The notes under the pieces are model-generated. The model ran no database searches. It was not told where the DNA came from and was given only the letters and a program-made list of their open reading frames with translations. This document shows positions 1 through 11,800 of a DNA stretch of 64,000 nucleotides, one piece after another. Location of the stretch: the NCBI GenBank assembly GCA_030407005.1, contig JAUDYN010000002.1:3906001-3970000 (forward strand), in the 5' to 3' direction. The translations under genes were made by a program, and so were the position numbers. Every line of letters starts with the position of its first letter. Position 1 is the first letter of the stretch. The DNA comes from Desarmillaria ectypa (Eukaryota; Basidiomycota; Agaricomycetes; Agaricales; Physalacriaceae).

Positions 1-1229
1 CATAGAATGGAGAACATAATGCTTTGCAGCCCATTCGCGATGATTCTCGTCTTGAGTCCTCGGCCGAACAAACCTCGAAACCCATCTACAGCAATGACAG
101 CACGGGCGGCATCCACATATCCGATCCGTGTCTCGTTTACTTGGCGGTAGGTCTTCAAAACTCGTAGAGAGTTTGAGACGGTGTCTGAGATGACGGCGGC
201 ACAGAAACCAATGAACGCCTGCCGAAGAAGCTTCTCAACAAAGGTCGTAGGCGGAGGGAGAGCTTGGTCGAGGAAGTTGTAAGTAGAGAACCAAGGATAG
301 TTCCCCACGAACGTGGCTGCTGCGGTGGCCAGTGCGCCATACCATAATGATCCGATTCCGTATTGCCTGACCTATATAAATAGGTGCCATTATGAGATGA
401 GATGACGCGAGATGTATGAGGGCTTACGCGGGTTCTCAGGATGTGCATTCCCGGTTTGCCCTGGGTCTGCATAGTGGTCTTGACGGTATCGATGGGGGTA
501 AGAAGGATCCTGAATGCAGCAGCGGTGAGGGAGACGAATATAGTTTGAACGTGGGCCGGAAGATTCTTCATGTACGTGTTCGAGCTGAGGAGCACGAGAA
601 TCCCGGCGTTGGCTGCAGTATCGCCAAAGCGAGATACGGGGCCCTGTATAAGAGCAGCGGAGAGCCCTTGATAGTAACGTGTCCATCCGCCATTATTGTA
701 CAAGGTCAGGACGGCTTCGCTGGTCGAAGACCCGTATCGGTATTGGTAGTTCATGACGGTGCGAACAGGCTACCGAAATGCTTATCAATGTCGGCCAATG
801 ACACGTCAGTAAATCTTACCATTAGAGTCAGCACCTGTAGGACCATTGCTGTATAGCAGATTAGACTGGAGGCCGCAACATTTCGTACACCGGAGGGTCG
901 TACCAGCAGCACCGCTCAACCCCCCACCTAGCGCTGCCTTCAATGCTTTCTTGAAATCAAACTAGTCCATTGTTAGAGACATTGAGCTCTTAAAATGCAA
1001 AGACACATACTGTTACATCATCAGCATCGATGAAGCCTTTGATGAAGACAGCTAGGACGCTGACTCCCAGTAGCGTGGTTAACAGGTAAAATAATATATG
1101 CTTCCAACTACGCCCTTGTTTGACTACCTTGCCACTAGCCTCCGTTGTATCGTATGCTATCTGTGGGGAATCTAGAAGGGGCTGAGCCTCTGTGTCTGCT
1201 TGTGGGGACTTCGCGATAACGTCGCTCAT
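1..1229 (-). CDS. Mitochondrial carrier family protein (3' end beyond window)
   Basis: Solute carrier of the mitochondrial inner membrane; substrate unknown. Exons on the minus strand are 1229-1011, 961-904, 848-820, 769-428 and 371-1 (open at the edge), all with GT-AG borders and consistent phase. The first exon encodes a polar N-terminus and one hydrophobic stretch (about residues 44-66). The second opens a carrier repeat (KKALKAALGGGLSG). The fourth carries the carrier signature PIDTVKT and a Gly-rich RFGDTAANAG segment. The protein resembles the fungal/plant subgroup of carriers with an N-terminal extension, but I cannot name the transported molecule. The 29-nt exon 3 (820-848) is needed to keep frame. 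The start ATG at 1229 is the first in frame. The C-terminal end is missing because it lies left of the window. Confidence 0.88.
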
Positions 1230-2750
1230 GGTGGGGCTGAGTAAGAGACGCGACGGTAGTCACGGCCCGGATAAACGCGATCTTCGATCTATTTATTTAT
1301 GTGCACTCAGTAATCCCGTCACGACCTCCTTCTAGAGACAAGTGACAATATAATGCCCTGAGCCTGATGTTCTTCAAAGGTTGACTTGCCTTTCCTCGCT
1401 ACAGCTTGAGTGAACAAGCTCTAGTAAGTGCCAACAATATTGAGCTTTGTTGCAAGGCTAAAATATTATTTTTCTACGGCATGAGAAGGGTGAACCCAAA
1501 AGCACTGACAACTTTTCTCTACTCTCTGCTTGTAGCATTGTGCGATGTACATTTATGTAGTAACGAGCTTACTTGAATGGGACCCGGATACGGCCATCGG
1601 GTACTTCCACGGAATAGGGCCTGCCAAACTGGGCGCTTGGTCCGTGCGCGAAGGCTGCGTATAAAAGCCGGATGCAAACATAGAAATGACTCATACTTAC
1701 CTTGATGGCACAAGCCCCTCCACGTAACCGGGTTTGTGGGCCGTGGAGATCCTTCATAGCACGGCGACCCTGTCCCCAGAGGGTGTCTGCGGCTTGTGTA
1801 GGCTCAGGCTTATGCACCGTCTAAATATTTTCCTGTTCCACTTCGGCCACTCTGGCCGGGTGGGCATCCTTTTTTCTTTGCTGTTAACTAGTGGATACCT
1901 CTGTTTGGTTTTCAAGTTGCAGCAAACAATATGAGGAGTTATTAGGGTTTTATTTGTATTGTCTTGTAGAGTATTAATGTTCTTGTTTTTTTATTAGTGA
2001 TTTGGGTTTATAATATTGCAATTGTCATAACTTAGGTTCACTCTGAGTACAGGTTGAATGCAAGGAAAAGCAGTAAAAATAACCACAGATAGGAAAATGT
2101 TGGTCATATGGGTATGATATTATAGTATAGTCAAGAGTAAGGTGACTCTGGTCTCTTCAAATGACAAAAGTTGTTAGTGGAAGATACAAATACAGCAGGT
2201 TGTGTCGCAGACAAGACCCTCTTCACCCGTTCTCGGAACTCGCAGAACCATGAAGGCCGAGTATAGAGACTAATGTCTGAAACAAGTGGGAAAGACAAAT
2301 CCAAGCTGTACAGCGCAGAGCGATATTCAGAGATCACAAACCTGCGTTCACCTGGATGACTCACAATAGGAAGTACAGAGGCAACCATCACGGGACAGAG
2401 AGACCTCATAGAATGCTGTAGAGAAGGTACATGAGCCTGCGAGTAAATCATGGGGCTGGGACCCAACCACCGTTTCCTGCGGGGAAAAACGGCCGCCCTG
2501 GGGATAGGCCAAGGAGACTAACAAAGATAAGGGGGCGAAACATCTCAATTTCCGTGAGGTTAATATTCCCAACGGCTCGGGGTCCAAGGATTCTCGATAA
2601 TACGGAGACGAACAATTTCCTACCGACTGGCCAGCGTTGAGGTCTTCAGAAGAAATAAATAAATATTGAATTGATATTTTGCAACGGAAAAGTCAATACA
2701 TTCACACGCCTCCTTGCCTTTACTCTTTCATCACTGTCCTGACGCTCTTG
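1230..2750. other. Intergenic region between carrier and SF3B2 genes
   Basis: About 1.5 kb with no gene I can support. It holds one copy of the 76-nt dispersed repeat (1777-1852, minus). Next to it is a minus-strand reading frame of 82 codons (1569-1817) crossed by a plausible GT-AG intron near 1700-1656; no recognisable protein results. Minus-strand frames at 2131-2587 overlap a GC-rich patch (about 2450-2640). One of them begins with a hydrophobic, signal-like start but meets a stop after about 26 codons. These could be remnants of genes or chance frames. Confidence 0.5.
1777..1852 (-). repeat. Copy A of a 76-nt dispersed coding-like repeat
   Basis: Read on the minus strand, this stretch aligns without gaps to 15722-15797 on the plus strand: 64 of 76 positions identical by eye (about 84%). 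In one frame both copies encode a related peptide around VHKPxPTxAA; copy A has a TAG inside that frame where copy B has GAG. Similarity stops abruptly at both ends. Likely a relic of a gene family or mobile element. Confidence 0.7.
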
Positions 2751-4858
2751 ATGGTTGCGCAACCAGAAGAGGTGACAACGGTCAACGGAACGCTGAAGGC
2801 TAATGGGAAGCCCATAAAATCCAAAAATCAGCTTCGTCGGCTGAAGCACAAGCAGAGAAAGACAGTAACAGCTACCAATGTACGTCACCTGGCTGCAACT
2901 GAAAACTGAAGTTGATTTCTCTACAGGGCCAACAGAATGGCAGCGAAGCAGATAAAAAAGAGGAGGAACCAAAGAAAGTGGTAGCCAATGTTGAGTACGT
3001 ACCTGAGCAGTTGGACGATACTGCCCTCGAAGCATTCTCCGACGTCTTTGCGCGTTTCCAGCTACCACCTGAGGAATCACTAGTGCGCCATATCCATCTA
3101 GTTCCATTTTCATTTTTCATATTGTGTTATTAAACAGAAAAAGGACCCTGAAAACACCAAAGGAGAAATGATATACTCCGACGACGACATGCCTTCCGAG
3201 GGCGACTCGGACGCGGAACAGAAACCGTTGTCGAAGAAGAAGCAACGAAAGATGGCACGTTTGACGGTGGCTGAGCTCAAGCAACTGGTGAAGAAGCCTG
3301 AAGTCGTTGAGTGGACCGACGTCACAGCTGCCGACCCACGATTGCTCCTCCACCTCAAAAGTTACCGGAACACCATCCCCATCCCGATACACTGGAGCGC
3401 CAAACGAGACTATCTTCAAGGCAAGCGTGGTATCGAAAAGCCACCATTCCAGCTCCCTTCCTACATCGCCGACACAGGCATCGCCACGATGCGAGACGCC
3501 ATCAAGGAGAAGGAAGCCAACATGTCTTTGAAGGCCAAAACTCGAGAGCGGGTCCAGCCGAAGATGGGTAAAGTGGACATTGATTATCAGAAACTGCACG
3601 ATGCTTTTTTCAAGTTTCAGACGAAACCATTGGTTACTGGTTTCGGCGAAATGTAAGCGTTCGTTCCGTTGGACACGCGTGGCGTTGACGATTTGACGTT
3701 CTCTTCTTAGGTACTATGAGGGCAAGGAATTCGAGACATCGTTGAAGGAGAAGCGGCCGGGAGATTTGTCACCTGAATTGGTTGAAGCTCTCTCGATTCC
3801 TCCGCTTGCCCCGCCACCTTGGCTCATTAGCATGCAAAGGTTCGGGCCACCGCCCAGTTACCCCACGTTACGCATACCGGGTCTCAATGCACCTATACCT
3901 GAAGGGTAAGGCGTTGTTGCATTTCTTTGGCCATTTCTGACCTCTCCTTCTCAGGGCACAATGGGGTTTCCACCCTGGTGGGTGGGGAAAGCCTCCACTC
4001 GATGAATACAACCGTCCTCTGTACGGTGATGTCTTTGGTGTGCTCCCCAAGATATCGGATACCAGTGTAAGTCCTCCATTCTCTCACTGCATCGTAACGA
4101 CTGGAACCACTTCTGTAGGGCGAGCCAATCGACAAGGAGCCTTGGGGTGAGCTTGAACCTGAGGAAGGCAAGCGGTCCCGAATCTTATATATCCCTTCTT
4201 ATTTATGACCTTGCATCTACAGAGGAAGAATCCGAAGAAAGTGAAGACGAATCCGAGGAAGAGGAAGCAGAGCCTACACCTATGGATGGTCTTCAGACAC
4301 CCTCAGGCACAGAAACGCCCTCAGGAATGGCCAGCGTCGTGTCTACGATTGCTGGTGGTCTGGAAACACCCGACTTTCTTGAGCTTCGCAAGAACTCTGG
4401 AAGAACAGTGTCGGAAGCTATGGAATCTGGACCAAGATCGTTGTATCAAGTCGTTCCCGAGAAGCAAACTTCTGTTCGTGGGCTGATGGGAAGCGAGCGT
4501 GGTTACGATGTCAACGCCGTGACCAGCGCGCCTGTGCCTGTTCTAGGTGATGAACGCGGAACAAAGGTGCCAAGATCCTGTCCCTCTTAAATGTGTAATA
4601 CTCAATCCTGTGTCCTTTTAGCGCAAGGCTAATGGAGTTGACGTCTCCATCGATGCGGGTGATCTGGAGAACATGTCGGAGGAAGAGCTGAGGAGGAAGT
4701 ACGATGCTCATTCACGCGGAAATGCCGGTGTTCCTGGTGCTGGAAGAGAAGATTTCTCAGACATGGTTGCGAAGGAAATGGCGAAGAAGAAGCAGAAGAT
4801 GGAACGGGACCGGGATCGTGATAGGGATGGAAGAAAGGGCAAGGAGTACAAGTTTTGA
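2751..4858 (+). CDS. SF3B2: Splicing factor 3B subunit 2 (SAP145/Cus1 homologue)
   Basis: Component of the U2 snRNP SF3b complex that contacts pre-mRNA near the branch point. Exons: 2751-2879, 2927-3082, 3138-3652, 3711-3905, 3955-4066, 4119-4167, 4223-4566, 4622-4858; 578 residues. The conserved SF3B2 core is clear: WSAKRDYLQGKRG and PPFQLPSYI, then the proline-rich PPPWLISMQRFGPPPSYP and WGFHPGGWGKPPLDEYNRP segment. The family acidic region follows, starting WGELEPEE and continuing into TPSGTETPSG and TPDFLELRK. The C-terminus is a basic coiled stretch (KEMAKKKQKMERDRDRD). Intron 6 (4168-4222) uses a GC donor: it is the only option that keeps the conserved GELEPEE, whereas the upstream GT donor at 4147 would remove it. 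The protein is shorter than human SF3B2 because it lacks the long N-terminal region with the SAP motif. Confidence 0.95.
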
Positions 4859-5631
4859 TATGCTTCCGCTTTGGTTCGTCTTTTTATTCCCGTGTATTTC
4901 TTCTGTATACAAACGACTTGCTTTCATGCTTTATCGTGGGTTTTTATGTCACTGGAAGAGCCGTGGTAGTAGTCGCCCTCGTCAACGCCTCCCGTCCTGT
5001 TCATTGCATGCCACCTATCATGGCTTTAGTGATGAAAAGCAAGATGGATGATTCCAGAACAATAAAGAGGGAGGGTAGCTTAGACGGATCGCGGAGCAGT
5101 TGTGCTTCCCGATGTCGATGTTGAGTCCATGCAGACTCTGCTCTACTCTTTCTTTGTGTGAGAAACTATGATTGTGTCTCCTGTGGCATGCCGGACTGGG
5201 ATTCACAAAATGACTGGTAATGGCCCCCCGGCCTCAACCAAGAAAGGATGGATAGTCACACACGCTCGTTGGCGTGCGCTAAAAATATGTGTAGTTTGAA
5301 CAATACAGGTATTTCGATGAGTTCCTTGGCGATCGCATATCTGATTTTAACTTTAGAATGTAAACAATGAGCGAAATTCCTAATGTCAAGGTTCCGATTA
5401 CATTGAACATAATGCTCGTCGGAATCGTGACAGAAGGTTCGTTATGTGTATGCGCCTTCAATGGTGGCACGAACTATTGGTCGAGAACATATATAAGGGA
5501 CTGACTTCACTGCGTGGTTTCTCCATCGCTCTTGCACTTGTCTGTTGTACATCGAAGGCCTGGTTGTCTTCCCACTGCTCCTTACCACCAACTTCGTCTA
5601 TCTTTCCTTCAATTTTCTCATCCTCTTCACC
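4859..5631. other. Intergenic region, 3' UTR of SF3B2 and promoter of next gene
   Basis: No coding feature supported. AT-rich stretches around 5280-5400 and a pyrimidine-rich run at about 5575-5630 just before the next ATG are consistent with 3' UTR followed by a fungal promoter and transcription start region. Confidence 0.5.
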
Positions 5632-7064
5632 ATGTCTAGAAATCCCTACAACCCCAACCGCGTCGACGCCGGCGACTACCCCGACTTCTCCAGCTACTAC
5701 CCGAATATGGAGCCTCCAGTCTTCCGCCTCGATTGTTTCGACACGGGGTCTAAAACCACTGCTGATAAACAACATGCTGTGAGTAATCCTGCGTCTTAGT
5801 TCTACGGCGGCACATGAACGGTTTGTAGGAGGCATCTGTTGGGCCCGATCGTCACCCCCGTTCGCGGGTCAGGCCCGAAGCACCAGGCTCTGACTATCAT
5901 ACCAGCCGAGCTGGTTCGAGTCAGATGCCTTCCCGCCCTGTCACTCCCCCATCTAGCTCAGCGACTTACTACAGTGTGGGTGCTTGTCATAACTTGTATC
6001 TTGCGCCCCTCACGACGCTTGTTTACTAGCCTTATGCCCCGGAAACGCCTCCGAGAAAGAAGTATTCCATCGACCTTCACAAAACCGTTCTCCCGCATCG
6101 GTGGAAAAGTTCACCGGGAAAAGGAGGCGTTGCCGTTGTGAGTCCCACCATGATATGGTTCCGCTTCTCGTGCTGAATATTGTAATAGCTCCCGGACAAG
6201 CCCGTCGCGCTGCTGCCGTATGTTAGCCACAGAGGATCGCTAGTACCAACGGACGCGGATGGGAAACCCCTACCGCCCCGGCCGTTCATCTTCGACTACG
6301 GCCGTCAGGTTCGTGGATTTGTGAGCGTACCATGTAGACAAGTTGTGCTGACTATTCCTGGGCAGGTCGATCCTCAAACCCCTTGCAGCGACAAGTGTGC
6401 TCACTTCCAATTTATGCAGCATGAAGACTATGTAGGTCAAACACCATGATCTTATGCAGATAGCTATTCAACTTGCCCCTTTTATCTTCTATAGAAGCTT
6501 AGGGAGGAGAAGACCGTGGTGGTTAAACAACCGGGACCAATTCCCAGTCAACGTGCGGTCTTCATTACCTTCATGGATCGCCGTATTGTAGTCGATTTCC
6601 CTGATCAAAACGAACGTGGGTGTGGCGTTCTTCTCCGTGACGTATTGGATCCTCCCGGCGGTTTCTCCCTGGTTGACGACAACGAGGTGGTCAACCCATT
6701 CGGCGCTCATACAGTTCTATTGAACATTGACGTACGTCTCCAGAGTTTCCGATCCCTGCACGGACTAATCTCTGTCGATGTGCAGATCAATGGTTACCCA
6801 CCGTTGATGGAAAGTATCAACGTCCGGTGCAGCCATGGACGCGTAACGCGCTACGGGATCCTAAAGGCAGTCGCTGAGCTGTATTACCGCATCACACACA
6901 CGTCGACTGCAGCCAATGGGGTGTCAAACTGGCGCAACAGGGCGCTGCCCAGGAAAATAAAGTTTGAAAACCTCCGTCTGATATCCCTTTACACCCTCGA
7001 TGGCGCAATCTGGAACTCGGAGTATATCTTCGTTTCCCCGAAAAAGTCCAGGAAATCGGATTAG
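5632..7064 (+). CDS. Hypothetical protein, DUF6699-like C-terminal region
   Basis: Function unknown. Exons: 5632-5778, 5829-5975, 6030-6137, 6189-6308, 6366-6431, 6495-6731, 6786-7064; 367 residues, every intron GT-AG and in phase 0. The N-terminal 140 residues are low complexity, rich in Pro, Ser and Tyr. Residues about 160-350 look folded; the stretch with NGYPPLMESINVRCSHGR, followed by a helix-like AVAELYYRI, recalls the DUF6699 family that is expanded in Agaricomycetes. That family link is from memory of its general pattern and is tentative. There is no signal peptide, membrane span or catalytic motif that I recognise. The start ATG is the first in frame after a pyrimidine-rich leader. 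Confidence 0.72.
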
Positions 7065-8820
7065 CTTTGTAGGTCGCTTACAAAGAAGAGGTTTTTGTTG
7101 CTCACTTTATTGCTTGTTTCCTCATTGCTGTACCGTATTCTACCTTTTTTCTTCATTGGCATTTCTCTGATCAGTGATGTATCTGACTTTGATTCTTGAA
7201 TGGAAAAACTACTTGGCACCACATTGGGCTTCATGAGATATCCTTTGAGCCGATTTTTGAGTGGGTCAACCGTACAAATTATGCCAACGACTTCGATAGT
7301 GCCAACGTTTTCAGAGGAATATCATCGCCTTGCCAACTCAGCACAGAAGCACAGTGCAAGTGTGATGATATTCCGAGTCGAGCAGATGACAGATACGGGG
7401 TCCACACACCCTATTCCGGAGCCATCCATAATTGTACAAGCACTTCTTAAGCTACGTGCTTTACGAGGAATTCTCGAAACCCTCCGTGTATGAAAATTTG
7501 CAGACGTTTTGATCGACAAGTTGTGGGAAGTTAGTAAGGTATCTATGATGCATTTCGATCATCATGCGCAGATCTCTCGCATACCCGAAGAGTATAAAAG
7601 GGCGCCCTCCGTCGCTCTTTTCCCTCCTTTGTCCATTCTCTCTGTTCTCAGGCAAGGTACCCATATTTGCATAGCATCGTACCTCTTAGAGACTACTGTG
7701 GCGCCGCTGCTGCACGATGTCCATCAGATGAACAAACCAAAGTAACCACTACGCTGCGAAGACAAGTATCCAAGCCCTCAGCTCGTTTAGTTTATATACA
7801 GTAAACTTCTAAACGTAAACCCTTTCACGATGCCAGAGTTTACGTTCAACATTCACCGGCACCACTGAACGTGAATGCTAGACTCTTGTCTGATCTAGCG
7901 ATCTATCAGCCAATCTCTCAATCGTTGTTACCTGGAACGAAACCTGATGATGCCAACTTACGATGAAACACTGCAGCTGTTGGTACTAGTGCTGCCGCAA
8001 GTAACTTGCTCCATTTACAGAGGCAGTTAAAGATGGAGTACACGTCTGAAATGATGGGTAGCGGTTCCTTCAGTTGATGATACTCATCTAGGCTACACCG
8101 ATGTGGTCTTGGATGACCGTAACTAGACGGTAAACTTTTCAATACAGGCTGAATCCTTTGCATTTGCAACATTGCACCTTCCCTACAACGTAGATAAGGT
8201 CATCGAACTTCACATGGTACGCTGAGGTACCTGATATATATTGAAAATCTTTGAACGTATATGCTACTCACCATCCGGTGAGGACTTATAAGCTGTATAT
8301 TTCATTGTGATTTCTCCGCAGTATTGATAACAATATGTAACTCACATTTTTGTTGCTCACTGAGCTTTGCTAGGTCCGGCGATTCTGAAATGACATCCAA
8401 GAGCGATATTTTGGAAAACGAAAGGGTATCAAGGTGTCCTTCCCTCATCACTCAAATTTCCTGCAGTAGTTTTGGCTTAATCGTCGGCCCAGGATGACGT
8501 GGATCAAGCACTAGTACATCTCTTGCCAGCAAAGCAGGGATATGAAACAACTGATGTATATCATCTAGATCAGTTATTTCGGGTGGCGTTAGCTTACAGA
8601 GACTTTCTTTATATCTTCTGCATGACAGGCTTTAATGTAACAGAGATAGCGCAGAAAACGAGTATGAATCAAAGTGACAGATATTTCGAGCAAATTACAA
8701 TGAGAAGTGCGGCGGAAGCGCGACACCGGTCCGAAGGTTGCCGAAGGAGGTCAAGGCACGACCCTCAGCCGCATCATCAAACTTGGCAGTGACACCTTTC
8801 CTTCTCGCCATCGCAGGGCC
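7065..8820. other. 1.75-kb region without a recognisable gene
   Basis: Short frames on both strands only. A core-promoter-like block lies at about 7590-7660: TATAAAAG at 7593, then a GC-rich patch and a CT-rich initiator-like run. No coding frame follows it within 400 bp. The last 300 bp are presumably the promoter of the arrestin-like gene. The promoter-like block may belong to a non-coding transcript, a solo LTR or a decayed gene; nothing decides between these. Confidence 0.4.
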
Positions 8821-11800
8821 ATGTCCCAAGTGAAGCTGTGAGTTTACTCGACGATGACGACACTATGACTTGTACTCATTTTTACGTGCAGCACCCTTCG
8901 GCAGCCTCCAAATGTCGAATTCGTCCATGGTCAGCACCATTCTCAGTGCTCGCCAGCATCGCGTCTCATTGTTTCCCTAGGCTACCCCGGCATTCCTTCA
9001 GGAGGTACAGATAGGCCACAGGCTGCAGTAAAAGGCGTGGGTATCCTACGAACACTACTACTGGAACTACCGCGTTGACAATTGGATTTAGGCTATCGAG
9101 GTCAGAGTCGGACCTCAGGGAGTCAAAGTGAAGTGGATCCGTGTGGAGCTGCGGAAAGTCGAGCAGATTCCGATGATAGGAGGAAATACGGTTGAAAACA
9201 TATTCTTCGATTGTGTTGGGCCCAGTCCAGTCAACGTCTGGACGGCACCAGAGGAGTGGGAGCTATTGAAATCGGTGCGTCAAACGAATTCAATCTTATC
9301 GTCAAGTTTTTTGCTTATGGGTGCATCTACTTGTAGTCGGATTTCCCATTCGAAATACGCATACCCGAGTCCATTCCGCCGACACTTACCTTGGAGGGGC
9401 GTGGTGAGCACCTGTTATACTGCGCTTCTAAAGTAGGCTTCGCTAACCTCGTTGCTGTTGTACAAGTGGGTATCAAGTACGAACTCATTGCCAGCGTGGG
9501 TACGAAAGGTAAACGGTGCGTGTGTTGTGTCATGGCTGTCCGCGTGTCTTTCTCAGCTTCCTATAGTGGCTTTTTTCGGAAAAGAAAGTCAAACGTCGTG
9601 TCGACCCAAACCGAAATCATTATCGACAAGCACGACCTGCACTCTACTTGGCCAGTATACTGCCAGACAGACGTCCGGCGTGTTGAGCTCGATGGTGTCT
9701 CTTTGACCGTTGAGCGTCATCAAACCTGCTATGGCCCTGGCGACCGTGTTTCAGTTTTCGCCACAGTCAGATCTGATAATCTTCAGACTGTGATCCTTCG
9801 CGGCTTTGAGCTTGCTATTCGTGAATCGAGAACGTTTCGTGCTGGAGCATTCGCCGGTGGCCGAAAAACTACGCCAGTAACGCGAGTTGGCAACGTCCTC
9901 GAGAACAAGTTTGCCGTCAATATGACTCTCATGGGAGGAATGCAGCACAAAGCAGAACTCTCATCTACTATTTCTCCGAGTCATACGACGACGACACTTA
10001 ATTCAGCTAGGCATATCGATATCAATTATGTTTTGTGCGTCAAAGCCATCATGGGCACAGGTCATCCTCTGGTGATGGATCTTCCCGTCATCATGTCCAA
10101 TTGGCCGAGGTTCGTCAACTGCATCTTTCGTTTCAGCAAAGCTGATATATGGAGCGAAGACATGTTTCGCAGGAAGCCATACGGTATGCAGAAAGCCATC
10201 GATGTCTATTCAAACATACTTAATTAACTCACAGGCGTATCGGGCCCGCACCCGGTCTGTCCCTCTTGGCGCCGCACTCTGTGGTCACTTCTGTGGAACC
10301 ATCGCCTGCGGCGCGCCTTCAACCCACTCAATCGCAGAGCTATGGTGGTCGACCTTCTCAGACGGACACAGTGGCTATCAAATCACCCGTGGCAAGTACT
10401 TGTGCTTCACCAGCCCAGCCTCGAACGAATGGACATGCGCATATGAAGACGGACGAGTTTGGCTATGGTACTGGCTACGGGCACAAAACTACGCTCTCAA
10501 AGTCCAATAGCATTGATAGTGAGCCAAAGGAAAGGGAAACGGGATCACGACGGCCTGGGTCTTCAGGCACAAGTGCGAGTGCGAGATTAACTATCACTAA
10601 TGCTTCACCTTCGGAGATACTGGAGGCTTCCCATATCAATGGCCGGACACGCTCTGGTAGTGGGCGTGCCTGGCCTACTGCCGAGGACGAGAAACGGATG
10701 TACCACCGCGCCAAAGCTAGAGTTGAACAGGTCCAAGGGAGCATAGCTAGAACGCCTTCACCGGTGAGTATACAATACCCGGTTTCCTTCTTCGTGTATC
10801 TAACAATCGTAATAGACACCGACTACTTCGCGCCTCAGTCCACCGCCCATTGTTCACCCCCAACCACGACTAGCAGTGAAGCAGGATCAATGGCCTACTG
10901 CAGAAGAAGAGAAGTTCCTTGCTGCCCAGGCTGCTGTACAGAGAACACAAGGCATTGAATTCGTCTCCCCGACTGGTGACGTTACTCATCCTACCCGAAG
11001 CCCCTCGACATCGAAATTGCCAACGAACGGTGTCGATTCAACTACAAGCCCGCGCGAAAAGAAGTCCGCTTCCGGCGGCAGAGTTCTTCAGTACCCTTCC
11101 GCGGTTGATGAGAAGGCAGCACTGAAGCTATACAATGAACGTAAACAGGCTGTGGCTCGTACCCAAAACTTTGGCCTACTTAACGGTGTCGGACCAGGAC
11201 CAGGACCAGTTGCCTATGACTCTCTCTATCCCTCCTCTTCGAAACATTCACCTCCAACGCATGATGAACCGCCTCCGTTTGAGGCGGCTGCAGGCTCCTC
11301 CTCCTCAGGGTTCGAGTCAGCCTTACAGGAGAAAGCCCGCATGCGTCGTGCGATGGAAGCGTCTCAGCAACACAGTCCGCCCCCACCCTCGATAGATGAA
11401 GTACCAGCGTATGGATCCCCGCCTCCCTTCGCTTCGGGTGCCCCCTCAGCAGCAGCAGCTTTGTACGCCTCAGGCCTCACAGAGAAGGAAATCCTGCGCC
11501 GGAAATTTGAGGCCCAGGACGCGGAAGCCATGGCCAGCGGGAGCGGGAGTGGACGACCTCCCGTCACACCACCCCGCTCGATGTCCTCAATCACACGGCA
11601 CTCCTCCTCAAGGCCAACACCAACGCCTCCATCTTCGAGTTCGAGGATCATGACCGCCGCAGAGGAAAAGGCGATGTTGAAAGCCAAGTATGCAATGGAG
11701 GATCAGGTCAATGGGAGTACTGGGAGTATCGCGTCGAGTTCTTCGTCGGTGCGCGTACCTGCTCCTCCCCCACTGATGCCTCGGCCTCCGGCAGAATACA

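Noticed and set aside
2450..2640. Possible structured RNA or rRNA fragment in a GC-rich patch
   Set aside because: Some strings recall rRNA-like wording, but no run matched a known rRNA core and no helix set could be built by eye.
4147..4222. Conventional GT-AG version of SF3B2 intron 6
   Set aside because: It keeps frame but deletes the conserved GELEPEE residues; the GC donor at 4168 restores them. It is kept as a possible minor isoform in the findings.
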